From Deltaproteobacteria bacterium (GTDB lineage: Bacteria > Desulfobacterota > Binatia > UBA9968 > JAJDTQ01), in contig JAPPNE010000084.1 of assembly GCA_028818775.1 (NCBI GenBank), positions 1 through 64,000 on the forward strand: a stretch of 64,000 nt of DNA, in the 5' to 3' direction. Below, in pieces: positions 7,981-17,610 of this stretch. The translations under genes and the position numbers were made by a program. Within the stretch, counting starts at the first letter, position 1. Every line of letters begins with the position of its first letter. The notes under the pieces are model-generated. The model worked only from the letters and a program-made list of their open reading frames with translations. It was not told where the DNA came from and ran no database searches.

Positions 7981-9696
7981 ATGAACAAGATGCCGGAACC
8001 AAGACCGGACGCCGCATCGCAGGGCGCGTTTTCCGAAAAGCGTCTTGCCGAGTTGCTCGTCGAAAGAAACGACGTCCAGCAGGCGGATCTGGACAATGCT
8101 CTCCGGATTCAGCGCTCCGTCGGCGGCCGTCTCGACGTGTTGCTGCTCCGGACCGGGACGGTCTCGGAAGACCTGCTGCTGCAACGGCTCGCCGAACTCC
8201 AGGGCGCGACCTACCTCCGCAAGGCCGAGGATCTGCCGGACAGCCTCGAGGTGCACCGGTTCGTTTCCGAGTCGCCGATCAAACGGGAGTGGTTTCTGGA
8301 CAACGGCGTTCTGATGTGGCGCCGGGACGGCCGTCTCTTCTGCATCGCCCGGGATATCCGCGATCACGGAGTGCTCGCCACCCTTTCCTACTTCTATCCG
8401 GGCGAGGCTGTGACCTTCTGCCTCACCGCCGGCCACCAGATCGACCGTCTGCTCGATGCCGTTGACGGGGGGCAGGCGGCCGAGCGCCTTCGTGCCGGCG
8501 ATAGCGCCAGACAACTCGCCGAAGTGGCCGAGGAGGCTCCGGTCATCGAATTCGTCAACAACCTGCTCGCACAGGCCGTGGACCTGAAGGCATCGGACAT
8601 CCACATCGAACCGGCTGAAGAGCAGTTCGCGGTCCGGATGCGTGTCGACGGCGTGCTGCAAACCAGGTTGGTGCAGCCGGTGGAGCGCTTCCCGGCCATC
8701 GCATCCCGGGTCAAGCTTATATCCGGCCTCGACATCGCGGAACGGCGGTTGCCCCAGGACGGCCGGATCTCGACCCGGATCGCGGGACAGGAGATGGACA
8801 TCCGGGTATCGACGGTGCCCTGCGCGTTCGGCGAATCGGTAGTGCTGCGGATGCTGGCGAAGGAGCGGGCGGACCTCGTTCTGACGAATCTGGGCATGGA
8901 AACCGACCATCTCGCCCTGTTTCGAAGCTGGTGCCAGACGAGCAGCGGTATCGTGCTGGTCACCGGGCCCACTGGGTCCGGCAAGTCCACCACGCTCGCC
9001 GCGGCGCTCACCGAGATCGACGACGGCGTCAAGAAGATCATTACGGTGGAAGATCCGGTCGAGCACCAGATGCCCAACATCACGCAGATCCAGACCCATG
9101 CGGAGATCGGCTATACGTTTGCCCGGGCGCTGCGCGCCATTCTGCGTCAGGACCCGGACGTCATCATGATCGGCGAGATACGTGATCTTGAGACCGCGGA
9201 GATCGCCGTGCGCGCGGCGATGACGGGGCACCTGGTGCTGTCGACGGTCCATACCAACGATGCGCTGTCGAGCTTTACCCGCCTCATCGACATGGGAGTG
9301 GAGCCGTTTCTGGTGTCGGGATCGGTCCGCGGGGTCCAGGCACAACGGCTGGTGCGCAAGGCATGCTCGGGTTGTTCGATCCACACCGCCCCCCCGGAGG
9401 GTTTCCGCGCGCGCCTCGAACACCTTCCGCCGCACATGCTCGGCGATCGGTGGGTGGCTGTCGCCGGTTGCGATGCTTGCGGGGGCACCGGCTACAGCGG
9501 CCGGACCGGCATCTACGAACTCGTTCCCGTGTCCGGCGAGATCCAGGAACGGATCGTATCCGGGGCAAGACTCACGGAGTTGAAGACACTGGCGCTTCGT
9601 CAGGGCCATCGCACTCTGTTGGAGGATGGCCTCCTGAAGGCGTCTCATGGGTGCACCACAGTGGAGGAGGTTGCGCGCCTGGGGATCGAGGAATGA
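7981..9696 (+). CDS. gspE: Type II secretion ATPase GspE
   Basis: This is a cytoplasmic hexameric ATPase that drives pseudopilus assembly, 571 residues from the ATG chosen here. An in-frame ATG at 7942 would add 13 residues and has no ribosome site. The N-terminal MshEN/GspE-N domain (about 20-150) precedes the ATPase core. Walker A GPTGSGKS is at residues 329-336, and an Asp-box/Walker B region follows around RQDPDVIMIGEIRDLETAEIA. A His-box sits in LVLSTVHTNDA. A zinc-type pair of cysteine motifs (CSGC and CDAC followed by GGTGYSGRTGIYE) lies near the C-terminus, as in most GspE proteins. gspF starts 6 bases after its stop. Confidence 0.95.
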   Translation: MNKMPEPRPDAASQGAFSEKRLAELLVERNDVQQADLDNALRIQRSVGGRLDVLLLRTGTVSEDLLLQRLAELQGATYLRKAEDLPDSLEVHRFVSESPIKREWFLDNGVLMWRRDGRLFCIARDIRDHGVLATLSYFYPGEAVTFCLTAGHQIDRLLDAVDGGQAAERLRAGDSARQLAEVAEEAPVIEFVNNLLAQAVDLKASDIHIEPAEEQFAVRMRVDGVLQTRLVQPVERFPAIASRVKLISGLDIAERRLPQDGRISTRIAGQEMDIRVSTVPCAFGESVVLRMLAKERADLVLTNLGMETDHLALFRSWCQTSSGIVLVTGPTGSGKSTTLAAALTEIDDGVKKIITVEDPVEHQMPNITQIQTHAEIGYTFARALRAILRQDPDVIMIGEIRDLETAEIAVRAAMTGHLVLSTVHTNDALSSFTRLIDMGVEPFLVSGSVRGVQAQRLVRKACSGCSIHTAPPEGFRARLEHLPPHMLGDRWVAVAGCDACGGTGYSGRTGIYELVPVSGEIQERIVSGARLTELKTLALRQGHRTLLEDGLLKASHGCTTVEEVARLGIEE

Positions 9697-9702
9697 CCGG
9701 CG

Positions 9703-10899
9703 ATGCGGGAGTACGAGTACGAGATCATCGATCGTGACGACCGGGTCGTGAAGGGACGCGCCAAGGCGGCCTCGGTGAACGAGCTTGTTCGCGGCTTGAA
9801 TGCCGAGGGCCATACCGTCGTCGAGGTGAAGGAACCCCGGGCCGCGCGGCCGTCGCCGTTCCGCCGCCGGCCCGGCGTACAGGACCGCATAGTGGCGCTT
9901 CACGAGTTGGCGACGCTGCTCGAATCCGGAGTTTCTCTGGGCAACGCCGTACAGGCCCAGGCCGACGGCACCCGGCACCCGGCACTGACGGCTTCCTTCG
10001 AGGCGATGGCCATGGCGCTGGTGCGTGGAGAGAGCTTTCTCCAGGCCCTTCGCGCCGGGCACCTGTCCCTCCCCGAGTATGTCTACCAACTGGTTGAAGC
10101 CGGCGAATTGAACGGTCAGCTTGCCACCGCGCTCCGCCAGGCCGTCGAGCAGATGCAATACGATCAACGTGTGGCCTCGGAAATCCGGGGCGCGCTGCTC
10201 TATCCGGCAATCCTGGTCGTTTCCGGCTGCACCGCGGTCCTCATCGTCTTCGTGTTCGTCATCCCGCAGTTCTCCGGCCTGCTGGAGAGCGGCAACGAGT
10301 TGCCGCTGCTCGCGGAAGCCGTGTTGCGCGCCGGACTATGGTTCGACGCCAACGGCTGGCTGCTTGCCGGCGTATCTGTCATCTTCGCCGTCGCCATTGC
10401 CGCCCTCTCACGCAGTGAAGGGGTACGCCAACAGGTACGGGACACGTTGTCCGCCTTGCCGGTCCTCCGTGACTGGTTTACCGAAGCCGATACCGCCAAA
10501 TGGGCCTCGCTCATGAGCGCCATGCTGGCGAGCCGCGTCGGCATCATGGACGCCCTCCCCCTCGCCGCGCACAGCGTCCGGATTTCCCGCCGCAGGGCGA
10601 CGCTGGAACAAGCCACCGGCGATGTCCGCGGCGGAGCATCCCTGTCAGAGGCGCTTGAGAAGCGCCGCGCGCTCACCCCCACCGGCTACAACCTGCTCCG
10701 GGTCGGCGAGCAGTCGGGCCAGCTCGCCGAGATGCTGCACGCCCTCGCAACCCTCTGTGACGAGAACGGCCGGCGGCGCATGAAGCGATTCCTTACCCTG
10801 ATCGAGCCGCTGGCGGTCGTGCTGGTCGGCGGCTTTCTCGGTCTAATCATGATCGGGGTCATCCTTGCCATCACTAGTGTGAATGATGTGACGTTCTGA
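9703..10899 (+). CDS. gspF: Type II secretion inner-membrane platform protein GspF
   Basis: This is a polytopic inner-membrane platform protein, 398 residues, typical length for GspF/PilC. Two T2SSF domains are visible, at about residues 65-190 and 265-390. Each carries the helical bundle pattern (LHELATLLESGVSLGNAV; WASLMSAMLASRVGIMDAL) and ends in hydrophobic helices, for example ILVVSGCTAVLIVFVFVIPQF and the C-terminal VVLVGGFLGLIMIGVIL. It interacts with GspE and GspL in the assembled machine. It is the last + strand T2SS gene; 216 bases separate it from the first giant gene. The other half of the system (gspG to gspM) lies on the opposite strand beyond that array. Confidence 0.94.
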   Translation: MREYEYEIIDRDDRVVKGRAKAASVNELVRGLNAEGHTVVEVKEPRAARPSPFRRRPGVQDRIVALHELATLLESGVSLGNAVQAQADGTRHPALTASFEAMAMALVRGESFLQALRAGHLSLPEYVYQLVEAGELNGQLATALRQAVEQMQYDQRVASEIRGALLYPAILVVSGCTAVLIVFVFVIPQFSGLLESGNELPLLAEAVLRAGLWFDANGWLLAGVSVIFAVAIAALSRSEGVRQQVRDTLSALPVLRDWFTEADTAKWASLMSAMLASRVGIMDALPLAAHSVRISRRRATLEQATGDVRGGASLSEALEKRRALTPTGYNLLRVGEQSGQLAEMLHALATLCDENGRRRMKRFLTLIEPLAVVLVGGFLGLIMIGVILAITSVNDVTF

Positions 10900-11028
10900 T
10901 GTGTTGGTGCGATTCGTGATGCGCGAAATCGGCTCGGGGCACGTTTGCGGTCGTAGGGGCAGACGGAAACAACAGAGTTTCCCAAATCCAATCGTCCTTC
11001 CACTAGAGCAAAAAAATTCCTCTTTAGT

Positions 11029-11058
11029 TTGACCAGGGTGAGTCCGCAGTGGTAATTC
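11029..11058 (+). promoter_or_regulatory. Weak candidate sigma-70 promoter before the giant-protein array
   Basis: The 216-base gap between gspF and the first giant gene has an A/T-rich patch near 11008-11030, unusual for this GC-rich region. A TTGACC hexamer lies at 11029-11034, followed 18 bases later by TAATTC (11053-11058). The -10 match is poor. It is reported because a separate promoter would be expected if the array is regulated apart from the secretion genes; a read-through transcript from gspF is equally possible. Confidence 0.25.
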
Positions 11059-11115
11059 TGTATCGTTTCGAACGCCGAAGGGCCGTCCAGCGCGGTATCG
11101 GCGAGGGTTGGAACG

Positions 11116-14100
11116 ATGGATCTCCGAAGCCTGACGCGGGGCTTACGCAGGGCCTTGGTGTTTCCGCTGCTGCTTGGAGGCGCCATTTCGGTGCCAGCTC
11201 CGGTCCTATCGATGATGGGGCCGGTGGGCCACGGCGCGGCGGGCGAACCGGGGCTGGTCCCTGCGGCGATGACGGCGCCGATCACGGTTCCGTTCTTCAC
11301 CCAATCCACCTCCACGGGTAGCGTCAGCTACCTGCGCATCATCAACCACTCAACAGAAGCAGGCACGGTCAGCATCGTGGCGTATGACGATGCAGGGACG
11401 AGGTACGGTCCCGCGACGCTGGAAGTGGACGCGGGCGAGTCGGTTCACTTCAATGCCGGGGACCTAGAGGCGGGGAATGCGGACAAGGGGCTGGGGGACA
11501 AGGACCAAGGTTTCAGGGAGGGAATCGGCACCGGCACGGGGGCGTGGCGGCTGGAGCTGACGAGCACTTTGGAGATCGAGGCATTTTCCTACAGCCGGAC
11601 GGAGGGCGGGGTGGTGAGCGGCATGCAGGCGGTGGTGCCGCGGACGGGTTCTGGGCATTGGATCGGGCTCTTCAATCCGGCGAGCACGATAGGGCGGGAG
11701 AGCCGCTTGCGTTTGGTCAACCGTGGGGCGGCGCCTGTGGCGGTGACCATCGAGGGAGTGGATGACGCGGGCGAGTCAGGGTCCGGAGCAGTGCGTCTGA
11801 CGTTGCCGGCATGGGGCGCACGGATCGTAACGGCGGAGGAGTTGGAGAGCGGTGAGGGCGAAGGGTTCACGGGAGCGTTGGGAGACGGGAGCGGGAGGTG
11901 GCGGCTGTTGGTGACGGCGGGCGGTGCGATCGAGGTGATGCACCTCTTGGCGAGCACAACGAGCGGAGAGATGACAAACCTGTCTGCGGGGCCGGTATCA
12001 CCCGTGGACGGGGACGACGGGGCGACGACGATCCACAAGGTGGGGCTGTTTCCCGCGGCGTCGGAGGAGGGGTTGGAGGGAGTGCTGCGGATCGTGAACC
12101 GGACGCGGCAGGCGGGACGTGTGAGCATTGAGGCCATCGATGACACGGGAGCGAAGTTCGGTCCGGTGACGGTGTACCTGAGCGCTTTGAAAGGACTGGT
12201 TCTGACGTCTGGAGACCTGGAGGAAGGGAATTCGAGCAAGGGAGTGTTCAGGGGCACGGGAGCCGGGACGGGAGACTGGCGGCTGCGGCTGAGCACGAGT
12301 TTGGAGATCGAGGTGCAGTCCTATGTGTACCCGCTGGGTGTTCAGGACGGGCTGCTGTCGGCGATGCACACCCTGGTGTCGCGCGGGGCAAAGGGTCACC
12401 GGGTGACGCTGTTCGACCCGGGGGAGGTTGCGGGATCGAGCGGGAGTCTGCGGTTGATCAACCCGTCTGAAACGGAAGCGGCGGTGACGATCCGGGGAGT
12501 GGACGGCACGGGAGCGACACCGGGAGGAGAGGTGAGGCTTACGCTTGGGGCGGGCGAGTCGCGCGAGGTGACGGTGGCGGAGTTGGAGGAAGGGACTGGA
12601 ACGGGGCTGGTGGGAGCGCTGGGGGACGGCACCGGTCAGTGGCACCTGTCGATAGAGTCAAACCGGCGGATTGGGGTGATGAGCTTGTTGTCAGGACCGG
12701 GGGGTCGGCTAGCTAACCTGTCCTCACCGCCGGGGGGAACCATGGCGGCGTTTCAGGATGCGCCTGCCGGGTCGGGGGACACGGCGACAGCGGCGGAGGT
12801 GTTCGGCGCACACATCTCCGAGCCGGTGGTGCACTCGCGCTGCATCTACTGTCACGTGGAAGAGGGGCGATCGGGCCACACTCGGCTGGTGTTCGAGGAG
12901 TCGACGACCGAGGATCACGAGGCGTTGAACCTGGCGGTCTTCGAGCACTTCCTGTCCGTAGTGGAGGGGGGAGCGTCGCGCATTCTGAACAAGATCCAGG
13001 GGGTATCGCACGGGGGTGGAGAGCAAGTGCCGGCGAACAGTGATGACTTCGCGCAGATGGAGCGGTTCCTGGCGGCACTGGAAGGGCCGCCGGAGCTGTT
13101 CAGCCGCCACATCTCGGAGCGTGTGGTGCAGTCGCGGTGCATCTACTGCCATGTCATGGGTGGCAGGTCAGCTCATACACGGCTAGTGTTCCAGCCGGAG
13201 ACGAATCCGGACCACGAGGCGCTGAACTTGGCAACGTTCGAGAACTTCCTGGCGGAGGTGGGGGGTGGAGCATCCCGCATCCTGAACAAGATCCAGGGGG
13301 TCTCTCACGGGGGCGGGGAGCAGGTACCCGCGGACAGCGACGACTTTGCGCAGATGGAGCGGTTCCTCGGCCGGCTGGACACAGGGGTAGTGCCTGCGGC
13401 GATCACCGTAGATACGCTGTTCGACCCGGTACGGATGGCGCCGTTGCGGAAGACTTTGCGGCGGGCGGCGCTGATCTTCGCGGGGCGGGTGCCGACCGAA
13501 GAGGAGTACGCCTCGATCTACGGCGGCGGCGGGGCGTTTCGTGCTGCCATCCGCAACCTGATGACCGGGCCGGAGTTTCATGAGTTCCTGATCCGGGGGG
13601 CGAATGACCGGCTGCTGACCGATCGGGACGATGGCAATATCATCGACCACGACCAGTTTGTGGACTTCACTAGAGAGCACTATCGCCGGAAAAAGGCGGC
13701 CGTTGCCAGCGGGGACTTGAGCAGTTTCCGCTCTTGGTACCGCAACGTGGAACATGGTGCGCGCCGCGCACCCTTGGAGCTTATCGCACATGTGGTTGAG
13801 AGTGACTTGCCGTATACGGAAATCCTGACGGCCGACTACATCATGGCAAATCCATATGCAGCCAGGGCGTACGGGGCATCGACGACATTCGATGACCCTG
13901 ACGATCCCCGTGAATTCAGACCGACAAAGATTGTCTCGTACTATCGAATGGGCGACGATTTCGAACGCGAACACGATCGCATCGTCGACGCCACCCGCAT
14001 CATTAACCCTGGTTCTTTGCGTACGGACTATCCGCACGCGGGCATTCTAAACACGACCATGTTCCTCAGCCGCTACCCTTCCACGGCCACCAACCGCAAT

Positions 14101-16323
14101 CGGGCACGGGCGCGCTGGACCTATTATCACTTCCTTGGCCTGGACGTCGAGAAGTCAGCGTCACGGACCACCGATCCCGTCGCGCTGGCAGACACCAATA
14201 ACCCGACCCTGCATAATCCGGCCTGCACCGTCTGCCACAGCGTACTGGACCCGGTCGCTGGAGCGTTCCAGGACTACGGCGATGACGGATTCTACAAGGA
14301 CCAGTGGGGTGGCATGGATTCGCTGCACCGGTTGTACAAGCAGGATCGTGGAACTCCACTGAATGTTGAAGTCGAATCCTGGCAAGATCGACAGACACTG
14401 ACGTGGCCGCTGCTGCTGGCCGCGGGCACCCATACGGTGAAGGTGGCCTTCGTCAACGATTTCTGGGACGAAGCCACCCGTCAGGGCGGCGAAATATTCA
14501 TCGACCGACTGGTGATCCTCGATGCTCAGGGTCGACAGGTAAGCAGCGTGGAGTTCGAGGACGTAGAACCGCCGGTCAAAGCCGATGGCGGCCGTTGCGG
14601 GCGCATTTCGCGTAACCCCGCCACCGGGCGCGAAGATCACTTTATTCTGACGAGTAGTAACCGGCGGTGTGTATGGCGTATCGATGTCGAGGTTCCGACC
14701 CTGGATGTCTATACGGTCGAGGTGGTTGCGTGGTCGAACGGGCATCGCGAGCACTACAGACCGGACGGCTATGCCAGGCTCGCCGTCAGTGCCAACGGCT
14801 ATGAAGACGGCGACACTTGGTATCGCGACATGCGTATACCGGGCTTCAGTGCAGAACAGGCGCCCGAGGGCCAGGACAGTCTGCAGTGGCTGGCACAACA
14901 GATCGTCGACGACCGGCGCTTCGCCGAGGCGACGGTCAGGTTCTGGTGGCCGGCGATCATGGGGAGCGAGTTGGTGGAGCCGCCGGCGGAAGAAGGCGAC
15001 GCGGATTTCAAGGGTAAACTGCTTGCCGCCAACGCACAGAGCGCGGAGGTGAGGCGGTTGGCGCATGGTTTCCAGCAGGGGTTTCATGGCGGGTCGGCGT
15101 ACAACCTCAAGGATCTTCTGGTCGAAATCGTACTCTCGAAATGGTTTCGTGCAGATGTGCTGTATGATTCGGATACGGTACGCCGGGTAGCGCTCCGGTA
15201 CGCCGGCGCGCGTCGGTTGCTGACACCGGAGGAACTGGCACGCAAGACCACAGCACAGACGGGCTACCAATGGGACCGGTGGTTCAACAAAACCTGTAGG
15301 TGGGACACTTGCGAGCCTTTGCCCAATCGTCTGACGCAACGTCTCAGGCTGCTGTACGGTGGAATCGACTCGGATGGTATTACAGAGCGTGCGCGGAACA
15401 TGACGTCGGTGATGGCCGGGGTAGCCAAGCGGTACGCGGTGCGCACAAGTTGTCCGGTCGTCATGCGCGAGCTCTTTCTGTTGCCGGACGGAGGCCGGAA
15501 ACTGTTCACGGGCGTCGACAGGAACGTGACGCCCGAACTGGACTTCCGCACCTCCTTCGAGATCGAGGCTGAAGAAGACTGGGAAAAGCTTTCTGTGGAG
15601 GGATGGTTACCCCAGGCTTCCAGAACGGTGCGATTGACGTTCCCTAACGACTGGTACGGCGGACGGGGCATGGACCGCAATGTTCGTCTTGACCGACTGG
15701 ACCTTCAAGACGCTGCCGGCCGGGTTGTTGTCAGCTACGAGCTTGAGAGCCTGGAGCCGTTAAGTGATTGCAACCGTCCGGTGCACGATCACTTCGCATT
15801 GCACTGCCGTGGCTCATTGGACGTGATGATCGACATCCCGCGGGCAGGACGTTACACGATAGAGGTTGTCGCACGGGCCGACCAGGCCGGCGATGAGCTT
15901 CCGCGGCTGGAGGTTGCGGTTCTGGATGCAGAGCTTTCAAGTGCTGGCGCTCTCGCTATCAGGGAGAAGCTGGTCGAGTTGCACGAGAAACTCCTCGGCG
16001 TCGAGGTGACGCTCCATTCTCCGGACGTGGATGCCGCATTCAACCTGTTCGTGGAGGTCATGAAACGCGGACAGGGTTTGGATGAAGAACGCTTCCCGTG
16101 GTGGAGGTGTGGCTTCGACGATATGTACTATTTTGACGGAATCCGCGATGACATTGTAGTAGAAGGGAAGCACGATGACGGACGAACTTTCTATGACTAC
16201 GACAAGGAACGTCAGGACGCCTTTATGTCCGGCGTCGACTTCACGGACATCCACTACGGCGCGCGCACCTGGGTTGTAGTCCTGGCGTATCTGCTGACGG
16301 ACTACCGCTATCTGATGCTGTAG
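11116..16323 (+). CDS. Giant secreted DUF1592/DUF1588-like multihaem protein, paralogue 1
   Basis: This is a predicted exported protein of 1735 residues. After a signal peptide (about 1-32) come four related beta-rich repeats of about 115 residues (roughly 55-175, 178-290, 305-423, 425-537), each with an SLRLIN-type strand and a GTGxWxLxL ending. Two haem-binding modules follow with CIYCH at 576-580 and 675-679. A DUF1592/DUF1588-like core then contains a third CxxCH (CTVCH, 1037-1041) in the NPACTVCHSVLDPVAGAFQ pattern of planctomycete-type proteins. Two segments (near 1095-1135 and 1485-1545) resemble CBM60 xylan-binding modules. A DUF1585-like NLKDLLVEIVLSKWFR motif lies between them. Periplasmic c-type haem attachment is inferred from the motifs. 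The enzymatic role is unknown; an extracellular redox or polymer-processing role is an inference. Confidence 0.88.
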   Translation: MDLRSLTRGLRRALVFPLLLGGAISVPAPVLSMMGPVGHGAAGEPGLVPAAMTAPITVPFFTQSTSTGSVSYLRIINHSTEAGTVSIVAYDDAGTRYGPATLEVDAGESVHFNAGDLEAGNADKGLGDKDQGFREGIGTGTGAWRLELTSTLEIEAFSYSRTEGGVVSGMQAVVPRTGSGHWIGLFNPASTIGRESRLRLVNRGAAPVAVTIEGVDDAGESGSGAVRLTLPAWGARIVTAEELESGEGEGFTGALGDGSGRWRLLVTAGGAIEVMHLLASTTSGEMTNLSAGPVSPVDGDDGATTIHKVGLFPAASEEGLEGVLRIVNRTRQAGRVSIEAIDDTGAKFGPVTVYLSALKGLVLTSGDLEEGNSSKGVFRGTGAGTGDWRLRLSTSLEIEVQSYVYPLGVQDGLLSAMHTLVSRGAKGHRVTLFDPGEVAGSSGSLRLINPSETEAAVTIRGVDGTGATPGGEVRLTLGAGESREVTVAELEEGTGTGLVGALGDGTGQWHLSIESNRRIGVMSLLSGPGGRLANLSSPPGGTMAAFQDAPAGSGDTATAAEVFGAHISEPVVHSRCIYCHVEEGRSGHTRLVFEESTTEDHEALNLAVFEHFLSVVEGGASRILNKIQGVSHGGGEQVPANSDDFAQMERFLAALEGPPELFSRHISERVVQSRCIYCHVMGGRSAHTRLVFQPETNPDHEALNLATFENFLAEVGGGASRILNKIQGVSHGGGEQVPADSDDFAQMERFLGRLDTGVVPAAITVDTLFDPVRMAPLRKTLRRAALIFAGRVPTEEEYASIYGGGGAFRAAIRNLMTGPEFHEFLIRGANDRLLTDRDDGNIIDHDQFVDFTREHYRRKKAAVASGDLSSFRSWYRNVEHGARRAPLELIAHVVESDLPYTEILTADYIMANPYAARAYGASTTFDDPDDPREFRPTKIVSYYRMGDDFEREHDRIVDATRIINPGSLRTDYPHAGILNTTMFLSRYPSTATNRNRARARWTYYHFLGLDVEKSASRTTDPVALADTNNPTLHNPACTVCHSVLDPVAGAFQDYGDDGFYKDQWGGMDSLHRLYKQDRGTPLNVEVESWQDRQTLTWPLLLAAGTHTVKVAFVNDFWDEATRQGGEIFIDRLVILDAQGRQVSSVEFEDVEPPVKADGGRCGRISRNPATGREDHFILTSSNRRCVWRIDVEVPTLDVYTVEVVAWSNGHREHYRPDGYARLAVSANGYEDGDTWYRDMRIPGFSAEQAPEGQDSLQWLAQQIVDDRRFAEATVRFWWPAIMGSELVEPPAEEGDADFKGKLLAANAQSAEVRRLAHGFQQGFHGGSAYNLKDLLVEIVLSKWFRADVLYDSDTVRRVALRYAGARRLLTPEELARKTTAQTGYQWDRWFNKTCRWDTCEPLPNRLTQRLRLLYGGIDSDGITERARNMTSVMAGVAKRYAVRTSCPVVMRELFLLPDGGRKLFTGVDRNVTPELDFRTSFEIEAEEDWEKLSVEGWLPQASRTVRLTFPNDWYGGRGMDRNVRLDRLDLQDAAGRVVVSYELESLEPLSDCNRPVHDHFALHCRGSLDVMIDIPRAGRYTIEVVARADQAGDELPRLEVAVLDAELSSAGALAIREKLVELHEKLLGVEVTLHSPDVDAAFNLFVEVMKRGQGLDEERFPWWRCGFDDMYYFDGIRDDIVVEGKHDDGRTFYDYDKERQDAFMSGVDFTDIHYGARTWVVVLAYLLTDYRYLML

Positions 16324-16336
16324 GGGAGGCGCGGAC

Positions 16337-17605
16337 ATGAGACGACGCACGTTTCTCAAGGCCCTGCTGGGGGTGGCCGCCATGGCACCCGGCTTCCGGC
16401 TGCCGCTGGTGCACGCCCAGGACGGCTACAGCGGCAAGCTGTTCGTGTTCGTCCAGGCGGACGGCGGCTGGGACGTGACGAGCTTCTGCGACCCCAAGAT
16501 GAACACCCCGGGCGAGCCGATCATCAACCACTGGGCGGAACACGATGAGACCCGCCAGGTAGGCAATCTGAGTTATGCGCCCTTTGCCAAGAACCAGGAG
16601 TTTTTCGAGAAGTACCACCGGATGATGCTGGTCATTAATGGCGTGGATGCGCAGACGAACGCGCACACGGTGGGTATCGTGCACAACTGGAGCGGGCGGA
16701 ACTCGGAGGGATATCCGACGCTGGGGGCGTTGGCGGCGGCGCATTTTGCTCCGGCGCTGCCGGTGGGGTACCTGAGCTTCGGGGGGTTCTCGAACACGTC
16801 GGGCCTGACGCGGTTCACGCGGCTGGACGATCCTCGGCTATTGCGGGAGATCGCGGAGCCACGGGCGGACATGGGACGTTTCATCAGCGACGCGGACTGG
16901 GAGGCGATGGGGCGGCACCGGGCGAATACGGTGGCGCGGTTGGCATCCGCCCCGGGTCTGTTGCCCGGGGACGAGGCTCACCTGGAGTTCTACCGTACGG
17001 CGTTCGCCACGGAGGGTCTGAAGGCATATGCGGATGCGATTCCGCCGGAAGACCAACTCGAGGATCAGGAAGAGTGGGAGGACTTCCGGAGTACCCTGCG
17101 TCGTCAGGCGCAGTTGACGGTGCTGGCATTCAAGACGGGGGTGGCGGTGTGCGCGGACCTGTGGCTGGGAGGGTTCGACACGCACACGAACCACGACCCT
17201 CCGCACGAGTGGCTGTTGGGGAACCTGACGGGCGGTGTGGACTACCTGTGGGACTACGCGGAGGAGCACGGGGTGGCGGACCGGATGGTGGTGGTGATCG
17301 GGTCGGACTTTGGGAGGACGCAGCACTACAACTCTGTGAACGGGAAGGACCACTGGCCGATCGGGAGCTACGTGGTGATGGAGAAGAACCAGAGTTGGAC
17401 GGGGCAGGCGGTAGGGGAGACGGACGAGTTGCATTTTACGCAGAAGATGGATCCCGCGACGCTACGGCGGGATGACACGAACGGGACGATCATCTATCCG
17501 AAGCACGTACACAAGGCGTTGCGGGAGCATCTGGGGGTAGCGCAGACGGCGGGAGCGTTGCGGTTTCCTTTCAACAACACCGAAGACTTCCCCTTCTTCA
17601 GCTAG
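16337..17605 (+). CDS. DUF1501 family protein with Tat signal
   Basis: This is a protein of 422 residues that starts with a twin-arginine signal (RRRTFLK, then a hydrophobic stretch and a VHA-QD cleavage site). It would therefore be folded before crossing the inner membrane. The body fits DUF1501, an alkaline-phosphatase/sulfatase-like fold: a GGWDVTSF element near residue 41, GFDTHTNHD around 277 and the FGRTQ...DHWP motif around 330-345. In planctomycetes and other bacteria DUF1501 genes pair with DUF1592- or DUF1549-type cytochrome proteins, exactly the partner next door. It begins 13 bases after paralogue 1 and ends 5 bases before paralogue 2. It is the only copy in the array, so one DUF1501 protein may serve all three giants. 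Substrate unknown. Confidence 0.88.
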   Translation: MRRRTFLKALLGVAAMAPGFRLPLVHAQDGYSGKLFVFVQADGGWDVTSFCDPKMNTPGEPIINHWAEHDETRQVGNLSYAPFAKNQEFFEKYHRMMLVINGVDAQTNAHTVGIVHNWSGRNSEGYPTLGALAAAHFAPALPVGYLSFGGFSNTSGLTRFTRLDDPRLLREIAEPRADMGRFISDADWEAMGRHRANTVARLASAPGLLPGDEAHLEFYRTAFATEGLKAYADAIPPEDQLEDQEEWEDFRSTLRRQAQLTVLAFKTGVAVCADLWLGGFDTHTNHDPPHEWLLGNLTGGVDYLWDYAEEHGVADRMVVVIGSDFGRTQHYNSVNGKDHWPIGSYVVMEKNQSWTGQAVGETDELHFTQKMDPATLRRDDTNGTIIYPKHVHKALREHLGVAQTAGALRFPFNNTEDFPFFS

Positions 17606-17610
17606 GGACG

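Noticed and set aside
4496-10899. Type IV pilus instead of type II secretion
   Set aside because: No PilA, PilT or PilM-Q set is present. GspG with the YPTTAEGL pattern, GspK without +5 Glu, and a GspD-type secretin fit T2SS.
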